Assembly (NCBI GenBank): GCA_029239755.1
Contig: JARBUI010000014.1
Span: forward strand, 1-64,000
Length of the DNA: 64,000 nucleotides
Origin: Clostridia bacterium
GTDB taxonomy: Bacteria; Bacillota; Clostridia; Lachnospirales; Cellulosilyticaceae
Reading direction: 5' to 3'
A program made the translations under genes and the position numbers. Under the pieces are notes generated by a model. That model was not told where the DNA came from. It was given only the letters and a program-made list of their open reading frames with translations, and made no database searches. Below are positions 26,573 through 35,539 of this stretch, piece by piece (within the stretch, counting starts at the first letter, position 1; each line of letters starts with the position of its first letter).

Positions 26573-27913
26573 ATGAAGCTTACATTAAAAAGGATGGCAG
26601 CGGTATTAATGGCAACAACTATGGTACTTGGAAGCGTGGGGTGCGCATCAAAAGATACCACGGAGAAGGCACCAGAGAGTACTAAAGAAGCTTCTGCAGA
26701 AAAACAAGCAGGTGCCCTAGCAGAGAAAATCACTTTAAATGTATGGCATCAATGGGCTAATGATACCAATGAACTTAGAAAAATTTACGATGCAGCGGCT
26801 GCAAAGTATATGGAAGCTCATCCAAATGTGACACTCAACACACAAACATTAGATTCAGAAGCTTATAAAACTAAAATCGGTACAGAGTTTTCAGGTAAGG
26901 CTGCAGGTATAGATGTATTTTACTATTGGGGCGCTGGAAAAGCAAAAAAACTTGTAGATGCAGATAAATTATTACCGTTAGATGAATACATAACAGATGA
27001 GGTTAGAGCCAAGGTTAGACCAGGAACTACACAAGCGTTTGAATTTGATGGCAAAACCTACTCATTACCTATGTTTTCATGGTACATGACTTTATTCTGC
27101 AACCAAGAGCTCTTTGATAAAGCAGGAGCAAAATTGCCAACTACTTATGATGAACTTTTACAAGCAGTAGAAAAGCTTTCAAAATTAGATGGGGTTACAC
27201 CGCTGATAGGGGGAGCAAAGGATGGGTGGAATGCTGGTTTTATTTACGAAGCACTTGCACTAAGAGAAGTTGGTGCAGAAAATATTAACAAAATGCTTAA
27301 AGGCGAAGCAAACTTCGATGATCCAGGATATGCTGAAGCAGCTAAAAAATTAGTAGAATTAAATAAAGCAGGAGCCTTTGGTAAAAATCCACTTGAAACA
27401 CCTCACCCAGATGCAGATGCCGCTTTTGTTGGTGGAACAGCAGCTATGAGACTTATGGGTAGCTGGTTTGCAAACCAAGTTTATGCAGACAAAGCATCTG
27501 TTGTACAAGATAAAGTTGTAGCACTTAATATTCCTATGATAGATGGTAAAGGAAGTGCAACAGACTATGCGGGTGGTTTCATTGAGTCATTCTATGTTAA
27601 CAAAAATACACAATATGCAGAAGAAGCAGCTAAATTTGCAATCTATATCAATGAAGAAATGGGTAAAGGTGCACACGAAACAGGAACAGGCTTTACAGGA
27701 TGGACTACACCAGTAGATGAGAGTAATCTTAATCCACTATTTGTTCAAATTAGTAAGTTAGTTAACGAAGGTCAAAATTCAGTACTAGCTTGGGATACAG
27801 CCCTTGAACCTAATGCAGCAAGTATTCACCTTGAGCAAGTACAATCACTCTTTACATCTAGTGGAGATCCAGAAAAAGTTATTGAAGCACACAAAGAAGC
27901 TATCAATAAATAA
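26573..27913 (+). CDS. sugar ABC transporter substrate-binding lipoprotein
   Basis: 446 residues, a family 1 extracellular solute-binding protein. The lipoprotein signal ends VLGSVGC with C24 lipidated, followed by an acidic/Ala-rich linker and a two-lobe fold (LNVWHQWANDTNELRKI, YSLPMFSWYMTLFCNQELFD). It captures oligosaccharide outside the cell for the permeases at 28015 and 28924. Given the phosphorylases nearby, a beta-gluco-oligosaccharide is the likely ligand (inference). GGAGG lies 7 nt upstream of ATG 26573. No ATPase gene is in this operon; a shared MsmX-like ATPase elsewhere is expected. Confidence 0.92.
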   Translation: MKLTLKRMAAVLMATTMVLGSVGCASKDTTEKAPESTKEASAEKQAGALAEKITLNVWHQWANDTNELRKIYDAAAAKYMEAHPNVTLNTQTLDSEAYKTKIGTEFSGKAAGIDVFYYWGAGKAKKLVDADKLLPLDEYITDEVRAKVRPGTTQAFEFDGKTYSLPMFSWYMTLFCNQELFDKAGAKLPTTYDELLQAVEKLSKLDGVTPLIGGAKDGWNAGFIYEALALREVGAENINKMLKGEANFDDPGYAEAAKKLVELNKAGAFGKNPLETPHPDADAAFVGGTAAMRLMGSWFANQVYADKASVVQDKVVALNIPMIDGKGSATDYAGGFIESFYVNKNTQYAEEAAKFAIYINEEMGKGAHETGTGFTGWTTPVDESNLNPLFVQISKLVNEGQNSVLAWDTALEPNAASIHLEQVQSLFTSSGDPEKVIEAHKEAINK

Positions 27914-27938
27914 TCAAATCACATGAATTAATTTAAGA

Positions 27939-27977
27939 GGGTTATTACTTAAGAAAACAATTCTTAGGTAATAATCC
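27939..27977 (+). terminator. intra-operon hairpin between binding protein and permeases
   Basis: GGGTTATTACTTAAGAA (27939-27955) pairs with TTCTTAGGTAATAATCC (27961-27977) around a 5-nt loop, with a weak T-run (TTTGTT) after it. Hairpins here typically stabilise the binding-protein mRNA and reduce permease expression. Confidence 0.7.
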
Positions 27978-28014
27978 TTTGTTAAAATAATAACCACTAG
28001 AGAGGAGAATAACT

Positions 28015-28908
28015 ATGGACAAGGTTTTGAGTTCCAAAAGGTACATTGCACTCTTTGTAGTGCCAGCATTTTTAATCTTTATTGCCTTTGCAATAATACC
28101 GCTTATAGTTACAGGAGTATACAGTTTTTTTGAATATGACGGAGCTGGAGAAAAAATATTTATTGGTTTCCAGAATTATATTGACTTATTTGTTAAAGAT
28201 GAGTATTTCATAAAGGCACTACTCAATACATTGATATTAGCAGGTGCATCTATACTTATTCAGTTACCTATCTCTTTAACGATTGCACTTATTCTTGCCA
28301 AAGGCGTTAAAGGGGAAAAGTTTTTCAGAACAGTGTATTTTGTGCCAGTCGTTATATCCAGCATGGTTATTGGTCAATTATGGCTGAAAGTTTTTAACAG
28401 CCAATATGGGCTTTTAAATGTAGTGATAAGATTTTTTGGAGCAAAAGACTTTGAGTACTCATGGCTGTCTAATGAAAGCACTGCTTTTCTTACAACTGTT
28501 GTACCAAGTGTTTGGCAGTACATCGGTTATCATATGCTTATTTTATATGCAGGTATTAAATCTATTTCATCAGATTACTACGAAGCAGCTCAGATTGATG
28601 GGGCTAATAACTTTCAAGTAGCTTCTAAAATTACAATGCCTCTTTTAGCGCCGGTTATTAAAACATGTACAGTTTTTGCACTTGTTGGTTCACTACGTGC
28701 TTTTGACTTAGTTTATATTATGACTGGAGGAGGTCCAAACCGCGCAAGTGAGGTTCCAGCCACATTGATGTATAATAACTTATTTAGAAGAGGATTATAT
28801 GGGTATGGTAGTGCACAAGCTTTTTTTATTGTCATTGAATGTATAGTCGTAAGTATTATAGTTAATCGCATCTTTAAAAAATCAGAGAATAATGCATCAG
28901 CAATATAG
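28015..28908 (+). CDS. sugar ABC transporter permease (MalF-like)
   Basis: 297 residues with six TM helices and the binding-protein-dependent transport EAA loop (YYEAAQIDGANNFQVASKIT near residues 184-203) that contacts the ATPase. It forms the channel with the permease at 28924. AGAGGAGAA precedes ATG 28015, and the gene is 15 nt before the next permease. Confidence 0.94.
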   Translation: MDKVLSSKRYIALFVVPAFLIFIAFAIIPLIVTGVYSFFEYDGAGEKIFIGFQNYIDLFVKDEYFIKALLNTLILAGASILIQLPISLTIALILAKGVKGEKFFRTVYFVPVVISSMVIGQLWLKVFNSQYGLLNVVIRFFGAKDFEYSWLSNESTAFLTTVVPSVWQYIGYHMLILYAGIKSISSDYYEAAQIDGANNFQVASKITMPLLAPVIKTCTVFALVGSLRAFDLVYIMTGGGPNRASEVPATLMYNNLFRRGLYGYGSAQAFFIVIECIVVSIIVNRIFKKSENNASAI

Positions 28909-28923
28909 AGGAGGGGTTATATA

Positions 28924-29760
28924 ATGAAGGCTCAAAAAGTTAATGTTAAAAAAGGCATACTAACAAGTATATTATCTCTTATTGCCCTTACACAACTCTT
29001 TCCGCTGTACTGGCTACTTATGTTTTCACTCAAAGACAATGTGGAAATTTCGGGTGCAAATATTTTAGGATTTCCAAGAGTATGGAGATGGGAGCATTAT
29101 GTAAGAGCATTAACAGATAGTGATATCCCAAGATACTTTATAAACTCAGTCATTTACTCAAGTGTTACAGTTATTTTATCGGGACTTCTTGCAGCTATGG
29201 CTGGATATGGTATTACGCGTATGAAGTGGAAACTCAAGGGGGCAGTTTTTGGCATTTTTGTTCTAGGAATTATGGTACCAACTCATGCAGCGCTTCTTCC
29301 ACTTTTTCAGGTGTTAGACTTTTTAGGATTAAAAGGAGGATATTTAGGTCTTGTTCTTCCATATATTGCCTTTGCAATACCTATGAGTGTAATGATTTTG
29401 TCTAGTTTTTATACGGCTATTCCCAGGGAAATAGAAGAAGCAGCTTATATAGATGGATGTGGTATTATGAAGACCTTTGTAGCTATTATTCTCCCCATCG
29501 TTAAACCAGCTATTGCAACAAGCTCCATCTTTGCATTCTTAGGAACGTGGAATGAATTACTATTTGCCAATACGCTTATTGACAATGGACTTTATAAAAC
29601 ATTAACTGTGGGTATTATGTCATTTGCAGGACAATATTCAACAGAGTGGGGACTAATCGGAGCAGGTATGGTTATAGCTACAGTTCCAACTATTATTATT
29701 TACTTTATGTTAAGTAATCAAGTGCAGCAAAGTATTATAGCAGGTGCTATTAAAGGGTAA
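28924..29760 (+). CDS. sugar ABC transporter permease (MalG-like)
   Basis: 278 residues, six TM helices, with EAA loop EIEEAAYIDGCGIMKTFVAI near residues 168-187. It is the second channel subunit of the importer. GAGGAGGGG precedes ATG 28924. Its stop codon ends at 29760 and the very next base begins a group II intron 5' end, so this gene is the last intact one of the operon. Confidence 0.94.
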   Translation: MKAQKVNVKKGILTSILSLIALTQLFPLYWLLMFSLKDNVEISGANILGFPRVWRWEHYVRALTDSDIPRYFINSVIYSSVTVILSGLLAAMAGYGITRMKWKLKGAVFGIFVLGIMVPTHAALLPLFQVLDFLGLKGGYLGLVLPYIAFAIPMSVMILSSFYTAIPREIEEAAYIDGCGIMKTFVAIILPIVKPAIATSSIFAFLGTWNELLFANTLIDNGLYKTLTVGIMSFAGQYSTEWGLIGAGMVIATVPTIIIYFMLSNQVQQSIIAGAIKG

Positions 29761-30040
29761 GTGCGCCCAGAAAAGGGCAAGTAGTTTAACAGGTGAAAAT
29801 CCTGTCTGATAAGGTTCAGAGAACCATCAGTAACGAGTCTTGGGCTTTACTCAGTAATGAGCACGGTTAAGCGTAGACAGTTAGGAAATAGGGATCTTTA
29901 GCTATAGGACTCTGAAATTTTACCAGACTCGAAGGCTGACGCAGTTTAGCCATGCGGAAGGCAACATTATATGCTGCGTTACAGCGAGTAGTATATGGCT
30001 TCCGCGGAGTCAAAAGGGTAACAGGCAGTCAGATAAGCTT
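29761..30040 (+). mobile_element. group II intron, 5' fragment (domain I region only)
   Basis: Starts with GTGCGCCCAGAAAAGGGC and AAGTAGTTTAA, the consensus 5' end of bacterial group II introns, and continues with typical domain I text (ATGAGCACGGTTAAGCG, GAAGGCTGACGCAG, GCGGAAGGCAACATT). No reverse transcriptase reading frame and no domain V/VI (about 34-nt AGC/GTTC hairpin) were found before the next gene. It is therefore a 3'-truncated remnant. The right end is approximate. It lies immediately after the TAA of the permease gene. Confidence 0.75.
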
Positions 30041-30098
30041 GAAGTATGTATTAATAGATTTAGGTTAGATTAAAAATACAAAACAGTTATTTTTCTAT

Positions 30099-30134
30099 CC
30101 TCTTCACCACATAAAAGTAGTGTTGGGGTTTTTT
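30099..30134 (+). terminator. terminator after the sugar importer operon
   Basis: CCTC (30099-30102) pairs with GGGG (30125-30128) and CACCAC with GTAGTG (one mismatch), followed by six T. It is similar base for base to the hairpin at 32757-32792. The remaining sequence from 30135 to 30389 shows nothing I can name apart from a short stretch also found after the 32757 hairpin. Confidence 0.65.
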
Positions 30135-30389
30135 GTTGTCAGAAAACCATGCCCAAAATGCCATTAACTTATTAGTCTATATTTAAATAGAGTTATAACC
30201 AAATAGTGGAAATCCCACACTGTTTTTCATTACTGAAGGAATCTTTAAATACAGATGAGCTTGAAGTTTGATATTTTACATACCAGTTCAGCCTGTATAG
30301 GATATTGAATAAATAATTAGGATATGATAATTTATGACAGTAGAAAATAAGTGAGATAGGATGAAGTAATGGTGAAAGGATGAGAAATA

Positions 30390-32150
30390 ATGCAGAAAAA
30401 AGTGGATAAACCTTTTAGTCAGCATATTTTTATGTTTGCCTTTAAGTGGAACTACATGGACGGCACTGCAAATCATAAATATAAAAAGTATCGTAAGTTT
30501 AGAGAAAAGGTAGATCTCCAAAAATTTGACAAAAAAATCAAAGCATTTACTAAAACGAAAGATGGCTCACAAGAGGAAGTAAATAGAGATAAAATAAGGT
30601 GGGAACAGGAGAAATACAAAGAAAATCGCATTTTAGACTACAATGAGTATACATACTACTATCATAACGTCAGAGATGCTATTTACGGGGATAATAAATA
30701 TACGCATGCGGACGATAAAAAGGTTAATATTTATCATTATAAGATTACAAAGAATGCAAAGTATATTATCAAGACGCTATTAAAGAATACATCCGCTTTA
30801 GATTCTGCAGCAGACGAGTACATTGAAAAAGAATATGTATTAGATATCACAAAGATTGAACTTAAAGTATATGATACAGGAGTAGGTATCCTGAGCTTTT
30901 TTGCTGAGAATTATATAGAACCATCTATAGAAGCTGTTAATAGGATTAACGATTATGGAAGACGTATTTACCCGCAGTTTATAGAAAAAAAGAATGATGC
31001 CCAGCAGACACAAAAAACAAAGGAGACCTTTTTAGCTAATGAGCATATTTTAAAGCTTGGAGAAGATAAAGTGGATCAGTATGTAGAAAACTATTCAAGT
31101 GACTACGAAGCAGAAGGCAACCGTATTTCGAACATCATCATGGGATTACTTGGGAAAAGTTTTAAAACTGGCAAGAGTGCTTATCGTAATCATTTAGAAA
31201 GTATTATCACTGTTAGCCCACTTATAGATGACAGGATGTTTGTCATCTGTTTTTATACTAATAAAGAGCTAGCAGATCAGTTAAAGCAAATAGAAAAATC
31301 AGAGGGAAAAGAGTACTATAGCTACATTAAAAATGACAAATGGTATGAGTATATTTTTGCGGAAAAGAAGAAGAACTGCCAAAGTATATGGATGATGAAA
31401 AAGATTCTTAAGAGACATACCTATGAAAGATGGATTGATTATGGTACTTTGTATGGCATGTCTTATTGTTCATTTGTATGCTTAACAGATGGAGATTCCT
31501 TTGGTACTCAAAATATTTCTATTCATATGACAACTATTTATTATCAGATGATGTGTCTCGTGCTGGCACAAAAAGCATCAATTCTTAGATTTGAAGATGA
31601 GCTGACGGATATATCTAATCATTCAAAAGATATACCTATAGAAGCCGTTGAAGAGGTATATCAAAATTACCTGCAGTTTATCAACGGTATTTATTTCAGA
31701 GAAGTAACGGCAGAAGATCAAGGGATTGAACTTTATACAATGGCTCAGAATTTAATGAGAATTGATATCGATGTAAAAGAACTTAAAGAAGAAATTGGAC
31801 AGCTCTTTCAGTATGTTTCGCTAAGAGCAGATAAGGAAACTAATAAAGCTATTAATTCATTAACTTATCTTAATACGCTCATTCTTGTACCTTCTTTAGT
31901 TACAGGCTTCTTTGGAATGAATATATTCGGAGAACGTATGAAAGAGGCATGGAACATTAATGATTATAAAGGCTTAGTCATATGGACATGTATTTGGATT
32001 ATAACTGTTGGCATATTACCTATTGCACTTATTAGATCAAAGGGCATTCAAAAACTTATTAAGATGATACCAAGGTCAATTCGGACTATCATACCATGGG
32101 GAATTGCTGGGGTGGCAATTCTAGCCGCAATATGGATGTACTTTAACTGA
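30390..32150 (+). CDS. CorA-like divalent cation transporter with long N-terminal domain
   Basis: 586 residues. The last 120 residues have two TM helices, with GFFGMNIFGE (G509-M510-N511) at the end of the first, which is the CorA ion-selectivity GMN motif. The preceding helical region (ETNKAINSLTYLNTLILVPS) matches the CorA stalk. The N-terminal 450 residues are charged, largely helical and longer than in typical CorA (about 320). A cation channel for Mg2+ or similar is inferred. The site AGGATGAG precedes ATG 30390. It has no operon partner. Confidence 0.8.
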   Translation: MQKKVDKPFSQHIFMFAFKWNYMDGTANHKYKKYRKFREKVDLQKFDKKIKAFTKTKDGSQEEVNRDKIRWEQEKYKENRILDYNEYTYYYHNVRDAIYGDNKYTHADDKKVNIYHYKITKNAKYIIKTLLKNTSALDSAADEYIEKEYVLDITKIELKVYDTGVGILSFFAENYIEPSIEAVNRINDYGRRIYPQFIEKKNDAQQTQKTKETFLANEHILKLGEDKVDQYVENYSSDYEAEGNRISNIIMGLLGKSFKTGKSAYRNHLESIITVSPLIDDRMFVICFYTNKELADQLKQIEKSEGKEYYSYIKNDKWYEYIFAEKKKNCQSIWMMKKILKRHTYERWIDYGTLYGMSYCSFVCLTDGDSFGTQNISIHMTTIYYQMMCLVLAQKASILRFEDELTDISNHSKDIPIEAVEEVYQNYLQFINGIYFREVTAEDQGIELYTMAQNLMRIDIDVKELKEEIGQLFQYVSLRADKETNKAINSLTYLNTLILVPSLVTGFFGMNIFGERMKEAWNINDYKGLVIWTCIWIITVGILPIALIRSKGIQKLIKMIPRSIRTIIPWGIAGVAILAAIWMYFN

Positions 32151-32255
32151 GGCTATATTAAGAAGAGAAAATGGTGTTTTGAGTACAAAAACATGTTAGA
32201 ATTTAATAAGTATGGGGTCAGCAGATTTCTAAAATAGAAAGTAAGGGGGAGAGTA

Positions 32256-32717
32256 GTGTCTAAAAGAGTATTAATCATTTGTGCCTCGGTTCATCACAAG
32301 AATACCCTTAAAATTGCGGAGATTATAGGAAAAGAGTTTAATGCAAAGGTAATAAAACCCAAGGAATTTGAATTGGAGATGATTGCTGAGTACGACCTAA
32401 TTGGTTTTGGATCAGGGATATACAATGGCAAACACCATAAAAGTGTATTAAATATCATTGCTAAATTAAAAAATGAGGAACATAAACCTGCTTTTATCTT
32501 CTCGACAGCGACAATCCCTGTTAAGGCAATGCATAAAGACATGAAGAGGAGCTTAATAGAAAAAGGATTTGATATTATAGGAGAATTTTCTTGTAAGGGG
32601 TTTATGGACTATAGTTTTACGAAATACCTAGGAGGACTAAATAAAGGCAGGCCAAATGCTGAAGATTTAAGAAAGGCACAGGATTTTGCTAAAGAAATTA
32701 AGCATAATAAGTACTAG
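32256..32717 (+). CDS. flavodoxin-family protein
   Basis: 153 residues with a flavodoxin-like fold. The FMN phosphate loop is CASVHHKNTLKIAEII (residues 7-22), the second loop is GFGSGIYNGKHHKS and the third is FIFSTATIP. It would carry electrons or reduce small substrates. The Ser/Thr-rich loop differs from classic TGNT flavodoxins and is closer to the EFR1-family flavodoxin domain without the ferredoxin part. The start is GTG 32256 behind AAGGGGGAG. Confidence 0.82.
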   Translation: MSKRVLIICASVHHKNTLKIAEIIGKEFNAKVIKPKEFELEMIAEYDLIGFGSGIYNGKHHKSVLNIIAKLKNEEHKPAFIFSTATIPVKAMHKDMKRSLIEKGFDIIGEFSCKGFMDYSFTKYLGGLNKGRPNAEDLRKAQDFAKEIKHNKY

Positions 32718-32756
32718 CCTATAGGATAGCATCATTTTTCCTAAGACATAAATAAG

Positions 32757-32792
32757 CCTCTTCGCTGTATTAAAGCAGTGCTGAGGTTTTTT
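32757..32792 (+). terminator. terminator of the flavodoxin gene
   Basis: CCTC (32757-32760) pairs with GAGG (32783-32786), and CGCTG with CAGTG inside, followed by six T. It is highly similar to the hairpin at 30099-30134. Confidence 0.75.
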
Positions 32793-32999
32793 CTTGACTG
32801 TAGCAATCAGAGAATGATAGAGATATCTGATATTCCATTAGTCTATATTAAAATATAATCTTTATGATATAATAGGAATATAGGGACATATTTATATAGG
32901 AAAATCATAGGCCTCAATTATATTGAGGAGAATTGAAACACTATATGATATTCACGGAGTGGCTGGTGGTTTTGAAAAGTATTAGAGAAGGTGAAAGTG

Positions 33000-34580
33000 A
33001 TGCTCTTTTTTAAAAATGAATATTTTGCTATTAAGGTAATAAATGAAATTTTATTTATACAGGTATTCAAATTAGGATTTCCAATGCAAGCTTTTAACAG
33101 CATTATGCAGAAGTACCCTCGTATTACAGTAACAAAATTTATGGCATTAAAGGAAGCATTAGAAGGAAAAGTGAGCGGAGAAATCGAGTTTGGCAGGCTT
33201 AAAGAAAAATTCACCTTAAATGTTTCGCCAGATAATTTAGAAGCCAAAATTTATATTAACTTAGATCACCAAACTTTCGAAGACACCAAAGAGGCTATTA
33301 AAGAAGAAATATTAAAGCTGCTTAATCATAATCATATTGTGCATGGTATTTTGCATGAGGTAATTGATAAGAAATTACAGCCCCAAAAACATATTGTTAT
33401 AGCCAAAGGGACACCTGTAGAGCCAGGAGAAGACGCAAAAATAGTTTATTTGGAAATGCCGGAAAAAAAGCCGACACTTAATAGTGATGGCAGTACAAAT
33501 TACTATGACATGAATTTGTTTAAATATGTCTATAAGGGAGATTGGCTTGGTGAAAAAGTGTTGATAAAACCAGGTAAAAAGGGAAAGACTATTAAAGGAC
33601 TGGTATTGTTTCCTGAAAAGAGGAAGGATCAATATTTGAGATTTGACCCAGAGAGTGTAGAGACTACTGAGTTAGAAGATAAAATTGTGCTGTCAGCAAA
33701 ATTTGATGGGGCACTACGTATGATAGGCGGTAAAATAGGAGTTGTCAGTCATTTAGTCATACATAGTAATGTGGGTTATGGAACAGGAAATATTGATTTT
33801 GATGGGTATGTAACAGTTGAGGGAACTGTAGAAGATGGTTTTTCAGTTATAGCTACTAATGATATATCTATACTAAGTAACTTAGGAATAGGAGCCATAA
33901 ATAAAATTCACTCTAAGGAAGGGAATGTCTACATCAAGGGAGGGGTATCAGGCAAAGGAAGAGCTTCTATCGAAGCTGGTGGAAGTGTATTTATGAAGTA
34001 TGCAAACAGCTGTACGATTAAAGCTAAGGATATAATAGATGTCGGATACTATGTTCTAGACAGCCACTTAGAAGCAGGAACTATTTTTGTGCAGGCTAAA
34101 AATGGAAAAACTATTGGTGGAACGATCAAAGCCAAAACAAAGGTATCGTTGAGAATGGTGGGCAATGTTTATGAAAAGGAAACTTATATCAATGTAGAAG
34201 GTTTTAACAGAAATGAAATAAAGAATCAATTAGACAGCTTACTCATCAATTATAAGGCACTATTGAAAGACCTTGAAGAAAGTGAAAAGGCGCTAAAACT
34301 ATATGAAAGAACTATAGTACGAACAGAGAAAACTGGCAATGACGGAGAGTATGAAAAAAAATTAAAAACACATCAGCAATTAATAGATAAACTTTACTTT
34401 CTGGAAGATGAAAGACGAAAATTAGTTGATATACTCCTTTCTAAAGGGGATGGAGAAGTTGCTATCTTTGACGTAGCTTACCCAAGTACATTTCTGGAGA
34501 TTAAAAGGACCCAAAAGAGAATTGAACAAATTACAACTGGTACATTTTATGCACAAGATAATGAAATGAAGCGTGATTAA
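33000..34580 (+). CDS. FapA/DUF342 family protein
   Basis: About 526 residues. The N-terminal 120 residues are unrecognised. The middle (about 150-400) is a DUF342/FapA beta-helix with repeated Gly-rich turns (VVSHLVIHSNVGYGTGNIDF, GYVTVEGTVEDGF, GNVYIKGGVSGKG, AGGSVFMKYANS). The last 110 residues form a coiled coil (LLKDLEESEKALKLYERTIV). FapA proteins are polymerising, bactofilin-like cell-envelope or flagellar-assembly factors. ATG 33000 is chosen because AAGGTGA lies 5 nt upstream; GTG 32991 is possible. It has no flagellar neighbours. Confidence 0.82.
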   Translation: MLFFKNEYFAIKVINEILFIQVFKLGFPMQAFNSIMQKYPRITVTKFMALKEALEGKVSGEIEFGRLKEKFTLNVSPDNLEAKIYINLDHQTFEDTKEAIKEEILKLLNHNHIVHGILHEVIDKKLQPQKHIVIAKGTPVEPGEDAKIVYLEMPEKKPTLNSDGSTNYYDMNLFKYVYKGDWLGEKVLIKPGKKGKTIKGLVLFPEKRKDQYLRFDPESVETTELEDKIVLSAKFDGALRMIGGKIGVVSHLVIHSNVGYGTGNIDFDGYVTVEGTVEDGFSVIATNDISILSNLGIGAINKIHSKEGNVYIKGGVSGKGRASIEAGGSVFMKYANSCTIKAKDIIDVGYYVLDSHLEAGTIFVQAKNGKTIGGTIKAKTKVSLRMVGNVYEKETYINVEGFNRNEIKNQLDSLLINYKALLKDLEESEKALKLYERTIVRTEKTGNDGEYEKKLKTHQQLIDKLYFLEDERRKLVDILLSKGDGEVAIFDVAYPSTFLEIKRTQKRIEQITTGTFYAQDNEMKRD

Positions 34581-34714
34581 AGGAATTCTTTTTAGAGGTA
34601 TTGTAAAAGATGCTAAATAATTTAAAATATAGTATACTAATAAAGAATAAGTCGCATGATAAAATTAATAACTTACAAAAGACAAGTTGTATTTAACTTA
34701 AGGAGGATAAATAG

Positions 34715-35416
34715 ATGCCAACACCACATAACGCAGCCAAACCAGGAGATATAGCAGAAACAATACTTTTACCGGGAGACCCTTTAAGAGCTAAGTTTAT
34801 TGCTGATACTTTTTTAGAAGATGCTGTGCAGTATAATACAGTAAGAAACATGTTTGGGTATACAGGAACTTATAAAGGACGCAAAATATCAGTGCAAGGG
34901 ACAGGAATGGGGATTCCCTCAATTGGAATCTATTCTTATGAGCTGATACATTTTTATGGCTGTAAGAATTTGATCCGTATAGGTTCAGCAGGAAGTATGC
35001 ACAAGGACCTGCACCTGCATGATATTGTTTTTGCTATGGGAGCAAGTACAAACTCAAACTATGTTGATCAATATAACCTGCCAGGGACTTACGCTCCGAT
35101 TGCCAGCTTTGAACTTTTAGAAAAAGCTGTTGCTGTAGCTAAGGAAAAAGGTGCGGCCTATAAAGTAGGGAACGTTCTGTCTTCAGATATATTTTATAAT
35201 GCAGATAAGACCGCAACAGAAAGATGGATGACAATGGGTATTTTAGCTGTAGAAATGGAAGCTGCAGCACTTTATATGAATGCAGCAGCAGCAGGAGTAA
35301 ATGCCCTGGCTATGATGACAATATCTGACAGTCTTATTTCAGGTGAAGAGTGCTCAGCAGAAGAAAGACAGAATGCATTTACAAAAATGATGGAAATTGC
35401 TCTTGAACTTGCATAA
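34715..35416 (+). CDS. deoD: purine nucleoside phosphorylase, DeoD type
   Basis: 233 residues, normal length for hexameric DeoD. It cleaves purine (deoxy)nucleosides with phosphate to base and (deoxy)ribose 1-phosphate. Motifs: [48 protein letters not shown], and the nucleoside-binding VEMEAAALY and ISDSLI with the catalytic Asp. AGGAGG precedes ATG 34715, and a strong terminator follows. Confidence 0.96.
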   Translation: MPTPHNAAKPGDIAETILLPGDPLRAKFIADTFLEDAVQYNTVRNMFGYTGTYKGRKISVQGTGMGIPSIGIYSYELIHFYGCKNLIRIGSAGSMHKDLHLHDIVFAMGASTNSNYVDQYNLPGTYAPIASFELLEKAVAVAKEKGAAYKVGNVLSSDIFYNADKTATERWMTMGILAVEMEAAALYMNAAAAGVNALAMMTISDSLISGEECSAEERQNAFTKMMEIALELA

Positions 35417-35431
35417 AATAGTCTTAAAAGT

Positions 35432-35460
35432 AAAGGTGACCTGTGGAGGGTCACCTTTTA
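35432..35460 (+). terminator. terminator of deoD
   Basis: AAAGGTGACC (35432-35441) pairs with GGTCACCTTT (35449-35458) around a 7-nt loop, followed by TA. Confidence 0.85.
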
Positions 35461-35471
35461 ACATGGAATAT

Positions 35472-35500
35472 GAAAGTTCGTGCGTTTTTTGCACGCTTTC
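35472..35500 (+). other. small hairpin upstream of the AEC transporter gene
   Basis: GAAAG plus CGTGC (35472-35483) pair with GCACG plus CTTTC (35491-35500), with a 2-nt bulge, 40 nt before ATG 35540. It may be a leader structure; no function can be assigned. Confidence 0.35.
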
Positions 35501-35539
35501 TTGTGTAGGATCAGATGAGCTGTAATAAAGGGGACTTTC

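Noticed and set aside
30135..30389. Mg2+ riboswitch (M-box) upstream of the CorA-like gene
   Set aside because: None of the conserved M-box stems could be found, and the region is partly made of the repeated terminator-associated sequence.
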